Source: UBA4971 sp029551185
GTDB lineage: Bacteria > Bacillota > SHA-98 > UBA4971
Reading direction: 5' to 3'
Assembly: GCA_035593725.1 (NCBI GenBank)
Contig: DAOSZN010000011.1
Coordinates: forward strand, 7,859-71,858
Length of the DNA stretch: 64,000 nt
Positions 16,664 through 24,997 of the stretch are shown piece after piece (position 1 is the stretch's first letter; the number at the start of each line of letters is the position of its first letter). The notes under the pieces were generated by a model, which worked only from the letters and a program-made list of their open reading frames with translations, was not told where the DNA came from and searched no databases. Position numbers and translations under genes: made by a program.

Positions 16664-17614
16664 CTACTTACCTAGAACGTCGCCTACTTGTATAGGGTTC
16701 CCACATAAATAGTCCCCTATTGTTAAACGCTTGCTCCCCTCACACTGAACTTCCTGAATCAGATAGTACCCTTTGCCTGTTGCCACCTGAAGACATTCAG
16801 GATGCAACAGGCATACTTCGCCTGGCAGAGGCCTTCCGGTAGAAATTATTTCACTTTCATCCTTGGAAACTTTACCACGGAATATCTTGAATCTTTTCCC
16901 TTTAAGATAAGTAAACGCGCCTGGGCGTGGATTGCCTGCCCTGATCAAGTTATGAATGACTGAGGCAGGTTTCGTCCAGTTTATTTGAAATTCATCCCGT
17001 CCTAACTTAGGGGCATATGTAGCGGCCCTTTCATCCTGCGGGATCCTTGGAGCAACACCGGATCCGATGAGTTGCAGAGTCTCGACGAGCAACTTGGCGC
17101 CCCGATGTGACAGTTCCAAACTCAATTCGCCACAGGTCGCATCTTCCGGGATTTCTACTTTCTCCTGCAAAATGATATCCCCGGTATCCCAACCTTCTGC
17201 CATATACATTGTGGTTACGCCGGTTTCTTTTTCTCCCGCCATTATCGCGCGTTCAATAGGCGCAGCCCCCCGATACTTTGGCAGTAAAGACGCATGGACA
17301 TTAATACATCCTTTTGGAGGAATATCCAAAATTCTCTTTGGAATAAGCAGACCATAGGCGACAACTACGATTACGTCAGGTTGAGCTTGTTCCAGTATAT
17401 CATCAACTTCTTGCCCTCTCAGAGATTGAGGCGTCCGGACAGGAATCCTCCGCTCTTCTGCGAAGGCTTTAACCGGCGTAGGAAGACAGCGCCTCCCCCT
17501 TGATCTGGGGCGATCCGGTTGAGTGAAAACACAAGGCACGTGATACCCTGATGACAAGAGCGCTTCAAGATGGGGTACGGCAAATTCCGGACTTCCCATG
17601 AAGACTACCTTCAT
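16664..17614 (-). CDS. fmt: Methionyl-tRNA formyltransferase
   Basis: A 316-residue enzyme that formylates initiator Met-tRNA using 10-formyl-tetrahydrofolate. The N-terminus KVVFMGSPEFAVPHLEALL, the catalytic INVHASLLPKYRGAAPIERAI, GVTTMYMAEGWDTGDI and the C-terminal domain (INWTKPASVIHNLIRAGNPRPGA, split here from its flanks) match Fmt throughout. The ATG overlaps the def stop codon by 4 bases, so the two are translationally coupled; they act sequentially on the same N-terminal formyl group. Confidence 0.97.
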   Translation of the reverse strand: MKVVFMGSPEFAVPHLEALLSSGYHVPCVFTQPDRPRSRGRRCLPTPVKAFAEERRIPVRTPQSLRGQEVDDILEQAQPDVIVVVAYGLLIPKRILDIPPKGCINVHASLLPKYRGAAPIERAIMAGEKETGVTTMYMAEGWDTGDIILQEKVEIPEDATCGELSLELSHRGAKLLVETLQLIGSGVAPRIPQDERAATYAPKLGRDEFQINWTKPASVIHNLIRAGNPRPGAFTYLKGKRFKIFRGKVSKDESEIISTGRPLPGEVCLLHPECLQVATGKGYYLIQEVQCEGSKRLTIGDYLCGNPIQVGDVLGK

Positions 17615-18087
17615 ACTTCGTCTTCCGCCTGTTCTTTTGTGATGTTTGTAGCTTTATCAATGAAAAGGATACCGCCTAAGTGATCGATTTCATGTTGCAA
17701 CGCTCTTGCAAGAAGCCCTTCCGCTTCGAGTTTTCCGTAACTTAAGCCGTTGTCAGTCATTCCTTCAACGGTTATTCTTTCCCACCTTGCCACTTCCCCG
17801 GTAAGCCCCGGCACTGACAGGCAACCTTCCCTGCCAACCGTCTCCTCATCATCGTGATGCACTATTCGAGGGTTAAACAGTATTATCGGGCCTTCTCCCA
17901 CGTCAATGACAACAACCTGCACCGGGATTCCTACCTGATTAGCTGCAAGGCCTACCCCGTCAACAGCGTACATCGTCTCCAACATGTTGTCCGCAAGAGT
18001 CAGCATCTCTTTCGTGATTTTTTTTACAGGTAGCGCCCGCACCCTAAGGACGGGATCGCCATGTTTTCTAACTTTCAGGATCAACAT
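17611..18087 (-). CDS. def: Peptide deformylase
   Basis: A 158-residue metalloenzyme removing the formyl group from nascent proteins. All three motifs are present: GVGLAANQVG, EGCLSVPG (metal Cys) and HEIDHLGG (HExxH). The start is the ATG with GGGAGG directly upstream (MLILKVRKHGDPVLR); an in-frame TTG at 18111 would overlap the priA stop but lacks an SD. The gene lies between priA and fmt in the usual order. Confidence 0.96.
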   Translation of the reverse strand: MLILKVRKHGDPVLRVRALPVKKITKEMLTLADNMLETMYAVDGVGLAANQVGIPVQVVVIDVGEGPIILFNPRIVHHDDEETVGREGCLSVPGLTGEVARWERITVEGMTDNGLSYGKLEAEGLLARALQHEIDHLGGILFIDKATNITKEQAEDEV

Positions 18088-18107
18088 GCCGCCTCCCTTA
18101 TCAAATA

Positions 18108-20351
18108 TCAAAGCATACTCTCAGGATCAACGTCTACTTGGACCATTATATCATAAGATGGTGAAGGACACGCCTCAAGTATCCCCTTAATGAGCTTGTC
18201 TTGGTCATGAGGCTTTATCCGAGGATCTATCTTCAGTAGTATTTGCCATCTATGCATTCCTTTTACCCTCGCCAAAGCGCAAGGCGCAGGTCCCAAGATT
18301 CTAATGCCTTTTAGCTGTTTTTCCGATTTAATCTGTGCCCGTAGCGCCCGGACAAGGGAAATAGCGTACCTTTCTACAGCCGAAAGGCCTTTGCCGCTGA
18401 CAACAATCAGTACCAGGCGGGAGAAAGGCGGATACAGACCTTCACTGCGACAAGCGATCTCTTCATCGTAGAAACCTCTGTAGTCATAGGTTTTACCTAG
18501 CTCAATCGCATAGTGTTCCGGCGAGTAAGTCTGCACAATAACATGGCCGCTCTTCTTGCTTCTGCCGGCTCTGCCTGCGACTTGGGTAAGTAGTTGGAAT
18601 GTCCGCTCCCCTGCCTTATAGTCCGGGAGATTAAGACACGTATCAGCGCTTACTACACCCACCAGGGTTACGTTGGGAAAATCAAGGCCTTTCGCTACCA
18701 TTTGAGTGCCTACAAGGATATCATAGTCTCCTCTTTTGAATTTGCTGACTATTTCTTCATGGGCGCCTTTACGACGCGTGGTATCTGTGTCCATCCGGCA
18801 AGTACGGGCATGAGAGAATGCACGTTTGACTTCTCCTTCGATTTTTTGCGTGCCTGCTCCGAAGTATCTGATGTAACGTCCTCCGCAGTTAGGACAGACT
18901 GAGGGAACAGGTTCTTCGTAATCGCAGTAATGGCACCTTATGTTGCTTTCGGCAGCATGGTATGTAAGAGCCACGTCACATTCAGGGCATCTCATAGAAT
19001 AGCCGCATTCCCTACATAATACGAAAGTAGAGTATCCACGTCTGTTGAGGAACAGTATTATCTGCTCACCTCGGGTGAGCCTGTCAGATATGGCCTCAGA
19101 AAGAGCCTGGGAAAATATGCTTCTATTCCCTTTAGCCAGTTCTTCTCGCATATCCACTACCTCAACAGTGGGCATTTCCCACATCCCGACTCTGTGAGGA
19201 AGCTCGAGGAGCCTATACTCTCCGTGCAAGGCTTTGTAATACGATTCCACTGACGGGGTTGCGGATCCCAGGACGCACACGGCCTTCGATATCCTGGCCC
19301 TTTCACATGCAACATCACGCGCGTGGTACCTGGGAGACTCTTCCTGTTTGTAAGAATTCTCATGTTCTTCATCGACGACAATGAGTCCTAAATTCTCCAC
19401 AGGCGCGAAAATTGCTGAACGTGCGCCTACTACTATTCTCGCGTCGCCTCTTTCCACCCTCCGCCACTCATCATAACGTTCCCCGGGCGATAATCTACTG
19501 TGGAGAACAGCCACATCTTGTCCGAACCTTTCAGAAAAGCCTTCTGTCATTTGAGGGGTAAGGGATATTTCAGGAACAAGGACTATCGCTGACTTGCCTC
19601 TGGCAAGAACGGCTTCAATGACCCGCATATATACTTCTGTCTTTCCGCTTGCGGTTACTCCGTGTAACAAGAAAGGTGCAGGCGACACGTTATCCAGACT
19701 GCTGACAATAGCGGTGACTGCTTTATCTTGCTCCCGAGTCAACACAGGCATAGGCTTCCGAGTATTCGATATTGCCTTGATGGGACTTCGGAGGACCTCT
19801 TTTTGTGTCTCATTCAGGATCCCTTTTTGAATAAGGGCACGAACTGCCCCTGACGTCGAGCCTGGCGCGTTAGTAAGACGTCTCCTCGGCATTTTAGGGC
19901 CTTTCTCAAGTAGTATTTTCAGGGCTTGCGCTTGGCGAGGGGCTTTCTTTTCCATGACATCTATCATGGCTTCGGCTTTCTCCCGTGGTATCGCAAGCTC
20001 CACTATTGACTCAGTCTTGACTTTCGCTCTGCCTCTACGGACTGAAGCCGGAAACATTTGGGCGATAGCTTCGCCCAGTGAGCATGAATAGTATTCGCTG
20101 ATCCATGCGGAAAGAGCCATCATCTGTTCTGAAAGGACGGTATCCCCGCGAAGCGCACGGATGTCTTTCACACGGGCGACATCAGGAGTCTCCGTGAAAC
20201 CCACTACATATCCGGTAAGCTCTCTCCTGCCGAAAGGGACTAACACCGCGCTGCCTACTTTGATCTCGCCTTCCAGTTCGGCAGGAATGCCGTAATGGAA
20301 TAGGCCTTTTGCGCTTTCTGAAGGGACGTCCACTACCACTTCAGCGTACAC
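18108..20351 (-). CDS. priA: Primosomal protein N' (replication restart helicase PriA)
   Basis: A 747-residue helicase that reloads the replisome at stalled forks. It has the N-terminal DNA-binding domain (AEVVVDVPS, VLVPFGRRELTGYVVG), Walker A GVTASGKT near residue 230, the DEEH box in LIVVDEEHENSYKQEE, and eight zinc-binding cysteines (LCRECGYSMRCPEC, then RCHYCDYEE and VCPNCGG). The helicase C-terminal motifs GTQMVAKGLDFPNVTLV and QVAGRAGRS follow. The start is GTG with GGGGAGG 7 bases upstream. It is the first gene of the def-fmt-yugP-rsmB operon. Confidence 0.97.
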   Translation of the reverse strand: MYAEVVVDVPSESAKGLFHYGIPAELEGEIKVGSAVLVPFGRRELTGYVVGFTETPDVARVKDIRALRGDTVLSEQMMALSAWISEYYSCSLGEAIAQMFPASVRRGRAKVKTESIVELAIPREKAEAMIDVMEKKAPRQAQALKILLEKGPKMPRRRLTNAPGSTSGAVRALIQKGILNETQKEVLRSPIKAISNTRKPMPVLTREQDKAVTAIVSSLDNVSPAPFLLHGVTASGKTEVYMRVIEAVLARGKSAIVLVPEISLTPQMTEGFSERFGQDVAVLHSRLSPGERYDEWRRVERGDARIVVGARSAIFAPVENLGLIVVDEEHENSYKQEESPRYHARDVACERARISKAVCVLGSATPSVESYYKALHGEYRLLELPHRVGMWEMPTVEVVDMREELAKGNRSIFSQALSEAISDRLTRGEQIILFLNRRGYSTFVLCRECGYSMRCPECDVALTYHAAESNIRCHYCDYEEPVPSVCPNCGGRYIRYFGAGTQKIEGEVKRAFSHARTCRMDTDTTRRKGAHEEIVSKFKRGDYDILVGTQMVAKGLDFPNVTLVGVVSADTCLNLPDYKAGERTFQLLTQVAGRAGRSKKSGHVIVQTYSPEHYAIELGKTYDYRGFYDEEIACRSEGLYPPFSRLVLIVVSGKGLSAVERYAISLVRALRAQIKSEKQLKGIRILGPAPCALARVKGMHRWQILLKIDPRIKPHDQDKLIKGILEACPSPSYDIMVQVDVDPESML

Positions 20352-20512
20352 ATCGTATCCTCCCCGGTTTACTCCTAATCCGAATCCTTACTCCTTCCCA
20401 AATCCTCTTTGTCAGGGAAAGGATATTAAGTCCTCTATAGGTAACTTTATCCCTTTCATGGAGGAACTTGCAAGCCTATTTAAGTTCTTTGTCAGGTTCT
20501 TTCAGTTTTCGG

Positions 20513-21049
20513 CTATTCTGTGAAGTTGTGAGGGTCTGAGTCTTCTTGCTTAAGCAATCCGCGGCACGCTAGTTTTCGTAGGACGATTCTTTCCAGTTTT
20601 CTGAAGAATTTTGTGGTAATAAACTCATTGGTTGACATAGGTTGTACAAGAATAGTATATAATCCGGCGCGGTTCCCTCCGAGGATGTCAGTGAATATCT
20701 GATCGCCTATTATTGCAGTTTCTTGCGGTAATGTGCCCAATAGACAAAGGGCGGATCTAAATGCTGAACCTAAAGGCTTAAAGCCTTTAGCGGATGGAAT
20801 ATCCAGCATACGTGAAATATCGTCTATTCTGTTTTTGCGGTTATTTGAAAGCAAGCATACGCGAAAACCATGGGTCTTCGCATCTTCAAGCCACTTCCGG
20901 GTGGTCGCAGGTATTTCGGTGCTGCCCCACATTGTTACTGTGTTATCGATGTCGAACACAATTCCCTCAACGCCAATGCCTTTGAGGTGGGAAAAATCTA
21001 TATGATGCAGAGAGCCTACATAGAGGTTCGGACAGAGCTTGGACAGCAA
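20513..21049 (-). CDS. YqeG-family HAD phosphatase
   Basis: A 178-residue HAD superfamily (IIIA) phosphatase of the YqeG type. The nucleophile motif is VFDIDNTVTMW (DxDxT), motif II is LLSNNRKNR, and motif IV is IIGDQIFTDILGGNRAG. The opening LSKLCPNLYVGSLHHID is typical of the family. I choose the TTG at 21049 as the start because AAGGAGG lies 7 bases upstream; the ATG at 21073 has no SD. Related proteins dephosphorylate small phosphorylated metabolites, but the substrate cannot be told from sequence. Confidence 0.88.
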   Translation of the reverse strand: MLSKLCPNLYVGSLHHIDFSHLKGIGVEGIVFDIDNTVTMWGSTEIPATTRKWLEDAKTHGFRVCLLSNNRKNRIDDISRMLDIPSAKGFKPLGSAFRSALCLLGTLPQETAIIGDQIFTDILGGNRAGLYTILVQPMSTNEFITTKFFRKLERIVLRKLACRGLLKQEDSDPHNFTE

Positions 21050-21107
21050 GATCGTGCCTCCTTGAAGTGCCATGGGTTAACGCGTGACACACGTGACCGG
21101 TGCCGGT

Positions 21108-21116
21108 ATTGTATCA
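21108..21116 (-). promoter_or_regulatory. Extended -10 promoter of the YqeG-type gene
   Basis: The minus strand reads TGATACAAT, an extended -10 box (TGn plus TACAAT), with no good -35. Transcription would start near 21101, about 50 bases before the TTG start. Confidence 0.4.
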
Positions 21117-21182
21117 TATTGTTATCGCCTGTTCCAGTAAAAAGCAGTCCGTTTCTCAATCAGAATAAAAACCTGAGAGGCA

Positions 21183-22832
21183 TTAACTGGCATAGACCTT
21201 GACACCGTTCATGAACGTCATCTCAACGCCGATATCCTTTAGATGTTCGGGAGGAACTGCCATGGGGTTCTCAGAAAGCACTATGAAGTCAGCCAGCTTG
21301 CCTGGGGTAATGCTTCCATAGAGATTCTCCTCACAGCCTGCGTAGGCCCCTACCGTTGTATAGGCGCGGAGGGCTTCATCTACCGTTATAGTCTCTGAAT
21401 TACCAAATGACTGACCACCGGCGGTTTTCCGTGTTACCGCCGCGTAAATCCCAAGGAAAGGGTTCCCGTCGCACACCGGTGAATCAGAGTTGCCGGCCAG
21501 CGGAATGCCCATATTGATGGTAGTTCTCTGAGGAAATGTACGGCATGCACGTCGGTGACCAAGGTTAGATATCCAGCTGTCACCTAATGCATATATAAAG
21601 GATATCGAGGACTCAACCACTAATCCCAGGTTCTTTATCCTCCGAAGATGATCTTCAGTAGGCAAGACGCAGTGGTCTATTCTATTTCGCATCCTTCGCA
21701 CCGTCTCTATCGGCACCTGGCGAGTGACATCTTCCATGGAAGCTATAGCAAGCTCTATTGCTCTTTCACCGATGGCGTGGATGGATACTCTAAGGCCTTT
21801 CTTCACACACTCAGTGACGAGGGGTACAAGCTCATCCTTGCTGACATAGAGAATTCCTTTGTCTTCAGCAGCTCCCACATAGCCTTCTTTTACTGCGGCC
21901 GAACGACCGCCTATACTACCGTCAAGAATAAACTTCATACCCATTACCTTAAGGATGTCATTACCGTATCCGCTCTCAAGTCCCAGCCCCAGAGCATGGG
22001 GAATAAGTCCTGCATCCCTCGACCCGAAAGTGACCCCTTCCAGCCAGAGACGAACTCTCGCAGGCAGCTTGTGGTTTTCGGCAAGCCTCTGGTAGACTCT
22101 GAACGCATCGCTGTCTACCAACATGTCATGGACTGTGGTTATGCCCCACTTGGACAACTGCCCAAGGGCAAGCATGAATCCACGTTCGACTTCCTCATTT
22201 GTATACGGTGGAATGGCTACCAAGTCTTGAGCGCGATCCATTAGTAAGCCGGTGGGTTCGCCTGTAGCCGGGTCTCGCTGAATACGTCCTCCCTCAGGAT
22301 CCGGTGTATTCTTTGTGATCCCTGAAAGTCTCAAAGCCTCGCTGTTTGCAACTCCCATGTGCGCACAGGTTCTTCTTATATAGACGGGAGTGTCCGGCGA
22401 GACGGTGTCCAGATCCCACCTGGTGGGATGTCTATGTTCCTTTAGCTTGCTGTCATCATATCCCCAACCACGAACCCATCCTTGTTTGTTGGTCGTCTTA
22501 ATGCGTTCAGCAATATTGCTGACTATGTCTCTGACCGATTTCACTTTGGGATATGCGCAGTTCACATCGAGCATTGTCGTTGCCAAGATAGACGGATGCA
22601 TGTGTGATTCCACAAAACCCGGCATAACAGTCTTACCTCGAAGGTCAATGACTTCAGGTGTACCACGGCACTCGGAAAAGGCACCTTGTTCGGTGCCGAC
22701 ATATATAATCCGGTTGCCCTGAATCAACAATGCCTCAGCTCCTGAAATGCTAGGATCAAGAGTAAGAATTTGCCCGTTTTTCAGTAGTAATTCACTTTTC
22801 TCACTAAACACTTTCGTCCTTGATTCTGACAT
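21183..22832 (-). CDS. Amidohydrolase family protein (YtcJ-like)
   Basis: A 549-residue metal-dependent hydrolase of the amidohydrolase 3 group. The small beta-domain start (LLLKNGQILTLDP), VIDLRGKTVMPGFVESHMHP (HxH metal site near residue 70), GWGYDDSKLKEHRHPTRWDLD, the carboxylated-Lys region FILDGSIGGRSAAV, SIHAIGERAIELA, NRIDHC, PLAGNSDSPVCDGNPFLGI and the closing GKLADFIVLSENP all match YtcJ-type proteins. Substrates of this family are usually unknown amides or imines. The start is the ATG 9 bases after GGGAGG; an open frame continues to 23030, but that lies upstream of the promoter at 22891-22919. It is a monocistronic gene at the edge of an accessory region. Confidence 0.88.
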   Translation of the reverse strand: MSESRTKVFSEKSELLLKNGQILTLDPSISGAEALLIQGNRIIYVGTEQGAFSECRGTPEVIDLRGKTVMPGFVESHMHPSILATTMLDVNCAYPKVKSVRDIVSNIAERIKTTNKQGWVRGWGYDDSKLKEHRHPTRWDLDTVSPDTPVYIRRTCAHMGVANSEALRLSGITKNTPDPEGGRIQRDPATGEPTGLLMDRAQDLVAIPPYTNEEVERGFMLALGQLSKWGITTVHDMLVDSDAFRVYQRLAENHKLPARVRLWLEGVTFGSRDAGLIPHALGLGLESGYGNDILKVMGMKFILDGSIGGRSAAVKEGYVGAAEDKGILYVSKDELVPLVTECVKKGLRVSIHAIGERAIELAIASMEDVTRQVPIETVRRMRNRIDHCVLPTEDHLRRIKNLGLVVESSISFIYALGDSWISNLGHRRACRTFPQRTTINMGIPLAGNSDSPVCDGNPFLGIYAAVTRKTAGGQSFGNSETITVDEALRAYTTVGAYAGCEENLYGSITPGKLADFIVLSENPMAVPPEHLKDIGVEMTFMNGVKVYAS

Positions 22833-22890
22833 TTGCTGTTGCCTCCCAGCCACGATTAGTGCTCCAAACTTTAGTACTTCCCAGCTTGTT

Positions 22891-22919
22891 ATTATACGCA
22901 TGCAAACCGAGGAGATCAA
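22891..22919 (-). promoter_or_regulatory. Sigma-A promoter of the amidohydrolase gene
   Basis: The minus strand reads TTGATC, a 17-base spacer, then a perfect TATAAT. Transcription would start near 22884, about 50 bases before the chosen ATG, which supports that start over upstream in-frame codons. No clear promoter for the divergent macro-domain gene was found in the remaining 200 bases of this gap. Confidence 0.65.
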
Positions 22920-23119
22920 GAACCGGTAGCTGCCAAGCTTAAGTGAATCATTATACCCTTCGGTGTTTTCGGAGAAGGACTTTTGCCGCAACAGAAAGAA
23001 AGTAGATCCCTGCCGGACTATCCTGAACACGTCAGGAATGGGCCGAGACTATTGAAGAATTGACGTTTTGGAATAAGAGCCTTCAAAAGAGAAGCTTTAG
23101 GCGGCGAGGTGGTGAATTC

Positions 23120-23647
23120 ATGGAAAAGAATCGAATTACTGTGGTAGAGGGAGATATCACGAAGCAGCATGTTGATGCTGTAGTCAACGCAGCTAATAAC
23201 ACATTGCTAGGCGGAGGAGGAGTGGACGGCGCCATACACAGGGCAGCCGGGCCTGGACTTCTTGCTGAATGCAGAACAATAGGAGGATGCCGGACCGGAG
23301 ACGCAGTCATAACCCGGGGTTACCGGCTTCCTGCCAAATGGGTCATACATACGGTCGGGCCGGTTTGGCACGGCGGCAAATCAGGGGAAGCGGGACTACT
23401 TGCCGACTGCTATAGAAATTCTCTCCGGCTGGCGATAGAACATGATATACGCACTATAGCATTTCCGTCCATCAGTACCGGAGCGTACGGTTATCCTATT
23501 GATCAAGCTTCGCGGATTGCCGTAGAGACCGTGGCGGAATTCTTGAAACACGATCAATCCATTCTTGAAGTCAGGTTTGTTTGCTTCAACGAACGTACAT
23601 ACGACGCCTTTGAGCGAGCATTGAAAGAGCATTTTCAGGAACTCTGA
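23120..23647 (+). CDS. Macro domain protein (ADP-ribose / O-acetyl-ADP-ribose hydrolase)
   Basis: A 175-residue single macro domain of the YmdB/MacroD type. Ligand-binding elements are VEGDITKQHVDAVVNAANNTLLG (shown in two parts: GDITKQ and NAANNTLLGGGGVDGAIH), VIHTVGPVWHGG and IAFPSISTGAYGYP. These proteins remove ADP-ribose from proteins or deacetylate O-acetyl-ADP-ribose. The start is ATG with GAGGTGGTGA upstream; an in-frame ATG at 23060 lacks support. It is one of very few plus-strand genes and precedes a broken permease. It could be part of a transferred block. Confidence 0.93.
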   Translation: MEKNRITVVEGDITKQHVDAVVNAANNTLLGGGGVDGAIHRAAGPGLLAECRTIGGCRTGDAVITRGYRLPAKWVIHTVGPVWHGGKSGEAGLLADCYRNSLRLAIEHDIRTIAFPSISTGAYGYPIDQASRIAVETVAEFLKHDQSILEVRFVCFNERTYDAFERALKEHFQEL

Positions 23648-23692
23648 GGCTGAATTCTCGCATCCTGACCCAGTTGGAATCTCACAAGATGA

Positions 23693-23995
23693 TGGAATTC
23701 ATGGCAGGACTTCTGGTACATAACATTCCCACTGTTAAAACCGACTACGCTTCTGGTGTCAGTGATGGTCATGCTCCAATGCCTCAAAACCTTTAGCACA
23801 CAGTATCTCTTCTCGACATCAGGCGCGCCTACCAGGCCTATTGATGTCATTACCCTAAGCATCTACAATACTGCAATCAAAGATCATAACATCGGAAGGG
23901 CCAGCGCCATGAGCGTCTTGTTGTTCCTTGTCATGCTAATCCTCACATGGTTGCAGCTTAAGCTCACCAGGACTGAGGATGTTACCTATAACTGA
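23693..23995 (+). pseudogene. C-terminal remnant of a MalF/UgpA-type sugar ABC permease
   Basis: An open frame of 100 codons reads WQDFWYITFPLLKPTTLL, then LQCLKTFSTQYLFSTSG, then SIYNTAIKDHNIGRASAMS and a last membrane helix. These are in order the end of the EAA loop, the xTxGGP turn and the final helix of a MalF-type permease. The N-terminal two thirds is absent: a stop (TGA) lies at 23690-23692 inside the expected EAA motif, and the macro gene ends only 45 bases upstream. The fragment may be silent or made as a short peptide from an internal ATG (23756). The intact MalG-type partner follows 54 bases downstream. Confidence 0.75.
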
Positions 23996-24049
23996 CATTA
24001 TCGAAACAGGGCATGGGGATAAATGCTCTAAGATCAGGGGGGAATTCAC

Positions 24050-24913
24050 ATGAATGCTACCAAATTGAGGGCTTCACTTTCGGGGAAATTGGGTGACATT
24101 TTGATCTGGTTGTTTCTGGCTGTGGCATGCGTGTTTGTTGTCACGCCACTCCTCTTCATGTTCACCGCATCTTTCATGCCTGCAATCGACATAATGAAGC
24201 TGCCATATCCATGGGTGAGCGATCATATACATTGGCAGAACTATTGGAATGGTTTGAGGGGGCCTGACGGATCCTTCATATTCCTCCGCAATACCCTCAA
24301 TTCGCTGGTTGTGGCTCTCGCGGTTACTGTAACTACCGTAATCTTGTCTTCATTATCCGGTTACGGCCTTGCCAAGTTCAAGTTTAAAGGACGCAATGCA
24401 GTCTTTATGCTGATAATGGCGACAATGATGATTCCCTTTGAGACAATCATGATCCCACTCTATATGGTAACGATGAAGATGGGATTGCAGGATTCCTATG
24501 CCGGACTCATTCTACCTTTCCTCACCAATGCTTTCGGGGTATTTTTGATGCGACAGTTTCTGCTGACCTTCCCCGATGAAGTGCTGGACGCGGCCCGCAT
24601 TGACGGCGCAAGTGAACCTCGGATCTTTACCCATATAGTGCTGCCAAACAGCGGTCCCGCAATCGCTACCCTGGCAATTCTGACTTTCCGTTCACAGTGG
24701 GATAATCTATTATGGCCCCTATTGGTGGTTCAAAGTGATGAGATGAAGACTATCCCCCTGTACATCACTAAGTTCATGGCTGAAACTCACAGTGATGAAG
24801 GAATCATGATGGCTGTTGCTGCCATGGCCAGCCTCCCCATGTTTATCTTGTTCTTTACTATGTCTAAGTATTTCATCAGCACGGAAGGCCTGCATTCGAC
24901 GATAAAAGGCTAA
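24050..24913 (+). CDS. Carbohydrate ABC transporter permease, MalG type
   Basis: A 287-residue inner-membrane permease of the MalG/UgpE family with six predicted helices. The EAA loop reads DEVLDAARIDGASEPRIFTHIVLP (here given for the key positions A-DGA-G-like and the closing IVLP), and the N-terminal helix, SFMPAIDIMKLPYPW and SGYGLAKFKFKGRNAVF are typical. It has a good SD (AGGGGGGAA) and appears intact. Sugar importers of this class need a MalF partner, a binding protein and an ATPase; here only a MalF remnant is nearby, so it is probably stranded or depends on a partner elsewhere. Confidence 0.9.
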   Translation: MNATKLRASLSGKLGDILIWLFLAVACVFVVTPLLFMFTASFMPAIDIMKLPYPWVSDHIHWQNYWNGLRGPDGSFIFLRNTLNSLVVALAVTVTTVILSSLSGYGLAKFKFKGRNAVFMLIMATMMIPFETIMIPLYMVTMKMGLQDSYAGLILPFLTNAFGVFLMRQFLLTFPDEVLDAARIDGASEPRIFTHIVLPNSGPAIATLAILTFRSQWDNLLWPLLVVQSDEMKTIPLYITKFMAETHSDEGIMMAVAAMASLPMFILFFTMSKYFISTEGLHSTIKG

Positions 24914-24934
24914 GCCGGGCAAGACGTGAACAAC

Positions 24935-24970
24935 AAAAAAACCGCGCCTTCCTGTAACAGAACGCGGGTT
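24935..24970 (-). terminator. Intrinsic terminator of sigK
   Basis: On the minus strand AACCCGCG pairs with CGCGGTT (one bulged C), enclosing a nested CTGT/ACAG hairpin, and is followed directly by a run of Ts. It lies 28 bases past the sigK stop. On the plus strand there is no T-run, so it would not stop the permease transcript efficiently. Confidence 0.8.
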
Positions 24971-24997
24971 CTTCCAAAATGCAAGGACACCGGATCA

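Noticed and set aside
21648..22244. Plus-strand open frame of 198 codons
   Set aside because: Antisense to the amidohydrolase, which has continuous family motifs; no domain recognised.
23648..23791. Plus-strand frame reading LTQLESHKMMEFMAG and on to a stop
   Set aside because: It overlaps the permease remnant in a different frame; the permease motifs make the other frame the real ancestral one.
23114..24054. GAATTCA-type short sequence recurring at three places in the plus-strand island as target-site duplications
   Set aside because: The copies are about 7-10 bases, not flanking any recognisable mobile gene, and two coincide with start-codon regions; chance is sufficient.
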